The notes under the pieces: model-generated
Databases searched by the model: none
What the model saw: only the letters and a program-made list of their open reading frames with translations
What the model was told of the DNA's origin: nothing
Position numbers and translations under genes: made by a program
Source of the DNA: Bacillota bacterium
Lineage (GTDB): Bacteria > Bacillota_C > Negativicutes > JAEYSJ01
NCBI GenBank assembly: GCA_023434855.1
Contig: JAEYSJ010000365.1
Coordinates: forward strand, 1 to 15,820
DNA: 15,820 nucleotides
Direction: 5' to 3'
Shown: positions 12,530 to 15,820 of the stretch, in pieces
Position numbering within the stretch: the first letter of the stretch is position 1
Layout of the letters: every line of letters starts with the position of its first letter

Positions 12530-12571
12530 CCAAGCCGTGGGTCGCGAGTTCGAATCTCGTTGCCCGCTCCA
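12530..12571 (+). repeat. Attachment core copy 3 (right end of unit 2)
   Basis: This is a third exact copy of the 42-bp tRNA-Gly 3' half. Here the identity stops at CCA: the following sequence (AGTAAAATCAAGCC) differs from that after copies 1 and 2. Hence it either marks the original chromosomal right flank of the tRNA or the left end of a different, older element. The 373-bp interval 12401-12773 contains this core, the terminator at 12580-12616, a TATAAT at 12468-12473 without a well-spaced -35, and no gene. Confidence 0.9.
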
Positions 12572-12579
12572 GTAAAATC

Positions 12580-12616
12580 AAGCCTTCCGACATAATGCCG
12601 GAAGGCTTTTGTTTTT
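12580..12616 (+). terminator. Terminator after attachment core copy 3
   Basis: Perfect 10-bp stem AAGCCTTCCG (12580-12589) / CGGAAGGCTT (12599-12608), with T-rich tail to 12616. Its sequence is unrelated to the hairpins after copies 1 and 2. It may be the original terminator of tRNA-Gly, displaced about 12 kb by the insertions. Confidence 0.85.
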
Positions 12617-12773
12617 AGAGTAAGAAGTGACTTAGGAAGGAATTAAAAGTTAAAAAAAGTAGCAAGCAGGTTGTTAACTTTGATGACAATAATTAGAAAA
12701 AAACTATGTAAATAGAGGGAATTATAGATATTGGCGAAAATTATTTATAAGAATACGTGTTTGGAGGTTTATT

Positions 12774-13388
12774 ATGACAAACTATATATTACAAGTAATC
12801 GGTTTGTTCGGTTCATATGTTTCATTTATTGGACTTGCAATATCCATAAAGCCTGATTTAAACTTCTCAATAAATTATTGGATCTGGTTAATTATAACAT
12901 CGGTTATAGTGGGTGTTGCATTTTTATTAATTACTAAGCAATATTGGTCATGTAGACCCAAGATATTTAAGCAAAAAGATGAAATAAACAAATATATGTA
13001 TAATTGGATAGAAAATGGAGATAGGGTAGCAATATGCACTAGAGATATGAGTTGGGCCAGTTCGCCGGAAATAAAAACTATGCTATTCAAAAAGGCAAAA
13101 AATAAAGAACTTTGTATTTGTTTACCTAAACAGACTGAGTTGACGAGAGAACTGGAAGAAACAGGGGCAGATATATATACGTATCCAGAATTGGAGCATA
13201 CACCTAACTCTCGCTTCACGATAATCCATAAAGACACTCATTATGCAAGGGTTGCAGTTGGTCGTACTATAGAAAATAATGTGCATGAGATAGAGGAGTT
13301 TTCTATAGGAAGCCATCCTGTTTTTTCAGTAGCAAATGATTTAGTCGAAATCATCATTAAGTATCATAGTAAAGGGAAAAAGGACTGA
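12774..13388 (+). CDS. Two-TM membrane protein with possible PLD-like cytoplasmic domain
   Basis: The 204-residue protein starts at ATG 12774, 7 bases after GGAGG (12762-12766). Two hydrophobic helices, at about residues 5-25 and 34-54, are followed by a soluble domain. That domain reads INKYMYNWIENGDRVAICTR, KAKNKELCICLP, ELEETGADIYTYPEL and SRFTIIHKDTHYARVAVGR. This strand-helix pattern, with a short His-containing strand (IIHKD) near the end, resembles PLD-like sensor or effector domains. The classical HxKxxxxD pair is absent, so phospholipase activity is doubtful. The methyltransferase gene follows after 5 bp, so the two form an operon. Two-TM plus soluble domain is a common architecture for membrane-acting effectors in bacterial conflict systems, but that role here is inference. 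Family not firmly recognised. Confidence 0.6.
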   Translation: MTNYILQVIGLFGSYVSFIGLAISIKPDLNFSINYWIWLIITSVIVGVAFLLITKQYWSCRPKIFKQKDEINKYMYNWIENGDRVAICTRDMSWASSPEIKTMLFKKAKNKELCICLPKQTELTRELEETGADIYTYPELEHTPNSRFTIIHKDTHYARVAVGRTIENNVHEIEEFSIGSHPVFSVANDLVEIIIKYHSKGKKD

Positions 13389-13393
13389 CATTT

Positions 13394-14179
13394 ATGACGT
13401 TAAAACCAGCGTTTGATAAAGGATACAGTGAAATTATTAAGGAATGGGATTCAATTGCGTCTATTAGACTAAAGCAGGTTGAAGAGGGAAAAGATATAAG
13501 CTTTAAATATGTGCTTGCCCCTGCAGTTCTAGAGTTGCTTGGCGGATGTAACTTATCCAAAGTGGTTGATTTAGGATGTGGTACTGGTACATTAACAAAA
13601 ATGATTGCTAATAAATCGGATTACGTTATTGGTGTTGATATTAGTAAGAATAATATAGATTTAGCAAGAAAAAACTCTTCTGATTATTCTAATGTCGACT
13701 ATGTTAATATTGATATCGAAAATTTTGTTTCCAAAGTAAAAGAATCAACTTTTTCCACAGCAGTTGCAGGCATGACTTTGATGACAGTATTAAATCTTGA
13801 CGAAGTTTTGGAAACTACAAGAGAAATATTGAAGCCTGAAGGTCATTTTGTCTTTACTATTACTCACCCTTGTTTTTGGCCATTATATTGGGATTACGCA
13901 AAAGAAGAATGGTTTAACTATCGAAAAGAAATCCCGGTTGAAGCAGATTTTAGGATATCTCTCGAAAAATATGAAGGATGTGTAACTACACATATACATC
14001 GTCCCTTAGAAATGTACTTAAATAGTTTAGCAAAAGCGGGATTTTGTATAAACAAGATAGTTGAACCAATGCCTACACAGGAACTTCAAAAAGTTTATCC
14101 TACGATATGGGGATATCCAAGGTTTCTTGGTGTTCATTGCTCTCTAAATAAACGTAAAGCGAGACTAGTGTCCAAATAG
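13394..14179 (+). CDS. Class I SAM-dependent methyltransferase
   Basis: The 261-residue protein begins at ATG 13394, 5 bp after the preceding stop; AAAAAGGA inside the end of that gene serves as ribosome site. Motif I is VVDLGCGTGTLTKMI (Asp59, Gly61-Gly65), and motif II VIGVDIS provides Asp82 for the SAM ribose. VDYVNIDIENF supplies the adenine-contacting acidic residues, and FSTAVAGMTLMTV and LKPEGHFVFTITHPCFW form the later strands of the fold. The C-terminal part (EKYEGCVTTHIHRPLEMYLN) resembles small-molecule methyltransferases of the ubiE/tehB-like type rather than DNA methylases: no NPPY or PC motif is present. The substrate is unknown. It pairs with a membrane protein in the region between core copy 3 and the broken integrase, so it could modify a small signal or lipid, or simply be passenger cargo. 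Confidence 0.85.
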   Translation: MTLKPAFDKGYSEIIKEWDSIASIRLKQVEEGKDISFKYVLAPAVLELLGGCNLSKVVDLGCGTGTLTKMIANKSDYVIGVDISKNNIDLARKNSSDYSNVDYVNIDIENFVSKVKESTFSTAVAGMTLMTVLNLDEVLETTREILKPEGHFVFTITHPCFWPLYWDYAKEEWFNYRKEIPVEADFRISLEKYEGCVTTHIHRPLEMYLNSLAKAGFCINKIVEPMPTQELQKVYPTIWGYPRFLGVHCSLNKRKARLVSK

Positions 14180-14298
14180 GTATTTGTTAAGGTTAATGAA
14201 GCATTAATTACTGTCACAGCCGAATATAATTGACCCACCAAAAATCATAAGCTATCATTGGATGTTAGACTGCAGTAGGTGCGATCTTTGCATTTCTA

Positions 14299-15300
14299 TT
14301 AGATAATAAATTGGTCAAATAAGGCCGCAGCTTCTTTGTCTTTTTCTTTGCAAGGGTGGCAATAGCCTAATGTGGTAGAAACTTGACTATGCCCAGCACG
14401 ATCTTGGATAGTTTTAATGTTAACACCATTTTCTGCTAGCTGGGTAATATGTGAATGTCGTGTAATATGTATACCGCCTTTTAGGTTTGCCTTCTTCATG
14501 ACAGTATAAAAAAATCTACTTATGTTAGATGGTATCATGGGTTTATTTGGATTATGTAGCCGCTGGAAAGACGTATTCACCAGTTGCTATTTGCTGATGT
14601 CCTCGTAATATTTCCGCCATAGCAGATGATATATAAATTGTACGTAGCGATGCTTCAGTCTTAGGTGTGTCAAGGAAACAACGTCCGTTAATTTCCATGA
14701 TTGAATTTTTAATATTAATAAAATGCTTTTCTAAATCGATATCTACCCACTTTAAGGCTGCTAGTTCTCCGCGTCTCATACCTGTGTTTACAGCAAGGCT
14801 TATCAAGGGATAGATATTTTTTGAAATAGTTGTAGGTTTTGCTTGATAGTCTTTTGCTGTTTGCATAAGCTTTGCAATGTCTTCAGGCGCTAGGGACTCT
14901 TTTGGCCTAGTAATAAATTTAGGTAATAAGGCATTTGTTGCTGGATTAATGCTAATTAATCCGTCTCTTACTGCAAACTTCATAGAATTATTGATGATGG
15001 CATGTACCTTATGAACGGTATGAGCGAAATTTTACTGGCTAAACGAGTATAGAAACTATTGATTATTTGCAGGGTTATCTTTTGTAATTCTTTTTTCTTA
15101 AAGTACGGCTCAATATATAATTTTATTCTGCCACGATGTGTTTCTATTATTGAAGGTTTTAACTTTTCTAACATAGCTTTCTGCTTTAACCACGTCTTTA
15201 AATATTCTACTTAGGTGGTTTTTGTTAGTGGAACATAAGTATGGGTGCTGAACTGAAGCTTTAATGCATTTAGCTTTTTCTTACATGCCTGTTGGCTTTT
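14299..15300 (-). pseudogene. Tyrosine recombinase (phage-type integrase), inactivated by frameshifts and a stop
   Basis: On the minus strand three reading-frame pieces join into one integrase. The N-terminal part reads KSQQACKKKLNALKLQ and later VEYLKTWLKQK, with an in-frame TAA at 15211-15213. The core-binding domain (EKLKPSIIETHRGRIKLY) runs to about 15034, where one base appears lost in an A/T run. The second frame continues VHKVHAIINNSMKFAV and holds the first catalytic Arg (TGMRRGELAALKW). A second shift near 14556-14565 (FPA to HNPNKPM) leads to HITRHSHITQ (His and Arg of HxxR), AGHSQVSTTL and the nucleophile Tyr in LGYCHP. Faint remnants may run on to about 15395. It cannot make a working enzyme. 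It is probably the former integrase of the right-hand region; it is not adjacent to any att core. The protein family is certain. Confidence 0.85.
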
Positions 15301-15476
15301 ATCAGAGACCGTTTTTTCTTATCTGTTGTCCGTCTTCGATAGCGTATGTTGGAGTTGAGTTCCCTGATTTGTGTTGTATAATCACTCGACATTCCTACTT
15401 GGCAGGGGGGGCTGTTAGGCTATTTTGCGGTACCCATTTTGATACGATAGACACTGGATGTTAGTTACATCTCGGG

Positions 15477-15514
15477 CTTTTTCTTACTAAGAAAAAGGAG
15501 GTTTATGGTATAAT
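15477..15514 (+). promoter_or_regulatory. Extended -10 promoter with upstream dyad, before thioesterase gene
   Basis: An extended -10 element TGGTATAAT (15506-15514) has no good -35 box. Instead a perfect 9-bp inverted repeat, CTTTTTCTT (15477-15485) / AAGAAAAAG (15489-15497), covers the -35 position, suggesting an operator or activator site. The start would be near 15521, leaving a leader of about 65 bases. Confidence 0.5.
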
Positions 15515-15585
15515 AAGTGTATAGTACTAGCTGAGAAACAGCGAGCAGTAAAGTCGAACATAGACGGGAGGAAAAAGGGAAAAAG

Positions 15586-15820
15586 ATGAAAAGTTACGAA
15601 ACATCAAGATTAGTGACAGGTAAAGATATGAATCATCACGATACTTTATTTGCAGCCAGATTAGCTGAGTGGTTTACTGAAGCAACTTTTCTAGGAGCCT
15701 CCAACTTATATGGCAAATATGGTGAGAAGGATCATTTAGTTGCAGTTGAAATTCATTCGATGAAATTCTTGAAACCTTCTTTTAATGGAGATATGATTAG
15801 ATTTGTATCAACAGCAGTGA
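15586..15820 (+). CDS. Acyl-CoA thioesterase, hotdog fold, N-terminal 78 residues (3' end outside window)
   Basis: ATG 15586 follows a purine-rich stretch with GGGAGGAAAAAGGG, so the start is well supported. The visible part contains the hotdog thioesterase signature: MNHHDTLFAARLAEWFTEA aligns with the family pattern N-H-x-G-T-L-F-G-G-x-x-x-x-W-x-D-E-A around the buried helix. VAVEIHSMKFLKPSFNGDMI is the following strand pair. Such enzymes hydrolyse acyl-CoA to free acid and CoA in the cytoplasm. Asp replaces the usual Gly in HHDTLF and Thr-Glu-Ala stands for Asp-Glu-Ala, so substrate range may differ from YciA-type enzymes. It has its own promoter (15477-15514) and appears to be chromosomal, marking the right border of the accessory region. 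Confidence 0.8.
   Translation, partial: MKSYETSRLVTGKDMNHHDTLFAARLAEWFTEATFLGASNLYGKYGEKDHLVAVEIHSMKFLKPSFNGDMIRFVSTAV

Larger units (their letters stand above)
8263..12571. mobile_element. Integrated unit 2: integrase-less element carrying nuclease-ATPase pair and SEC-C protein
   Basis: The unit lies between attachment core copies 2 and 3. Its left end duplicates that of unit 1, including the hairpin and the paired 9-bp repeats (8312-8320, 8323-8331). It holds only three genes, all on the plus strand: predicted nuclease, ABC-type ATPase and a SEC-C/HNH-like protein. No integrase or structural phage gene is present. The right-end sequences before cores 2 and 3 are not similar, so the two units share the left terminus but not their right ends. 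Confidence 0.7.
12572..15475. mobile_element. Right-hand region: probable remnant of an older integrated element
   Basis: The region starts at attachment core copy 3 and carries a membrane-protein/methyltransferase operon and a dead integrase on the opposite strand. I find no fourth copy of the 42-bp core before the thioesterase gene, so the right end is lost, lies outside, or never existed. It lacks the conserved left end of units 1 and 2. Presence of an integrase supports a mobile origin; the borders are uncertain. Confidence 0.4.

Noticed and set aside
12875..13237. Minus-strand ORF of 120 codons inside the two-TM protein gene
   Set aside because: Shadow of the plus-strand gene, which has a strong ribosome site, membrane segments and an operon partner.
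15264..15464. Plus-strand ORF of 66 codons over the integrase remnant
   Set aside because: Lies antisense to recognisable integrase text and has no ribosome site.

Overview
The window looks like a low-GC Firmicute chromosome (Bacillota, possibly Negativicutes or Clostridia; the genus cannot be read from the sequence). Evidence is the AT-rich coding sequence, strong GGAGG-type ribosome sites, GTG/TTG starts and A/T-rich intrinsic terminators. Ordinary chromosome is visible at both edges: the 3' end of an RNase HI gene plus an intact tRNA-Gly(CCC) on the left (1-293), and the 5' part of a hotdog-fold acyl-CoA thioesterase gene on the right (15586-15820). Between them lies about 15 kb of accessory DNA built into the 3' end of the tRNA gene.

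Layout. A 42-bp copy of the tRNA-Gly 3' half occurs three times in the same orientation: 252-293 (inside the real tRNA), 8221-8262 and 12530-12571. These attachment cores divide the island into unit 1 (294-8262), unit 2 (8263-12571) and a right-hand region (12572 to about 15475). Units 1 and 2 begin with almost the same sequence (core plus about 82 bp: terminator hairpin and two 9-bp direct repeats 11 bp apart), so they appear to be related elements inserted one after the other. Neither contains a recognisable integrase. The only recombinase in view is a broken tyrosine-integrase pseudogene in the right-hand region, on the minus strand.

Cargo. Unit 1: a predicted PD-(D/E)XK nuclease with a coiled coil (1134-2066), a fragment resembling YfbU, a group of four small genes between two similar terminators (membrane protein, DUF2691, two unknowns), a broken small ORF, and then a three-gene operon of AbiTii protein, Hanks-type Ser/Thr kinase and DUF2971 protein (4601-7991). 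Unit 2: a translationally coupled pair of predicted nuclease (DDIE...QAK) and short ABC/SMC-type ATPase (8680-11177), followed by a protein with an N-terminal SEC-C zinc motif and an HNH-like Cys/His cluster (11321-12400). Right-hand region: a two-TM protein with a possible degenerate PLD-like domain, in an operon with a SAM methyltransferase (12774-14179).

Interpretation. The content (abortive-infection domain, kinase, nucleases, ABC ATPase, no housekeeping genes) is that of an anti-phage defence island carried by small integrase-less elements stacked at a tRNA gene. The best candidates for undescribed systems are the AbiTii-kinase-DUF2971 operon and the nuclease-ATPase pair with its SEC-C/HNH-like neighbour. 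All defence roles are inferred from family and context; no sequence search could be run.
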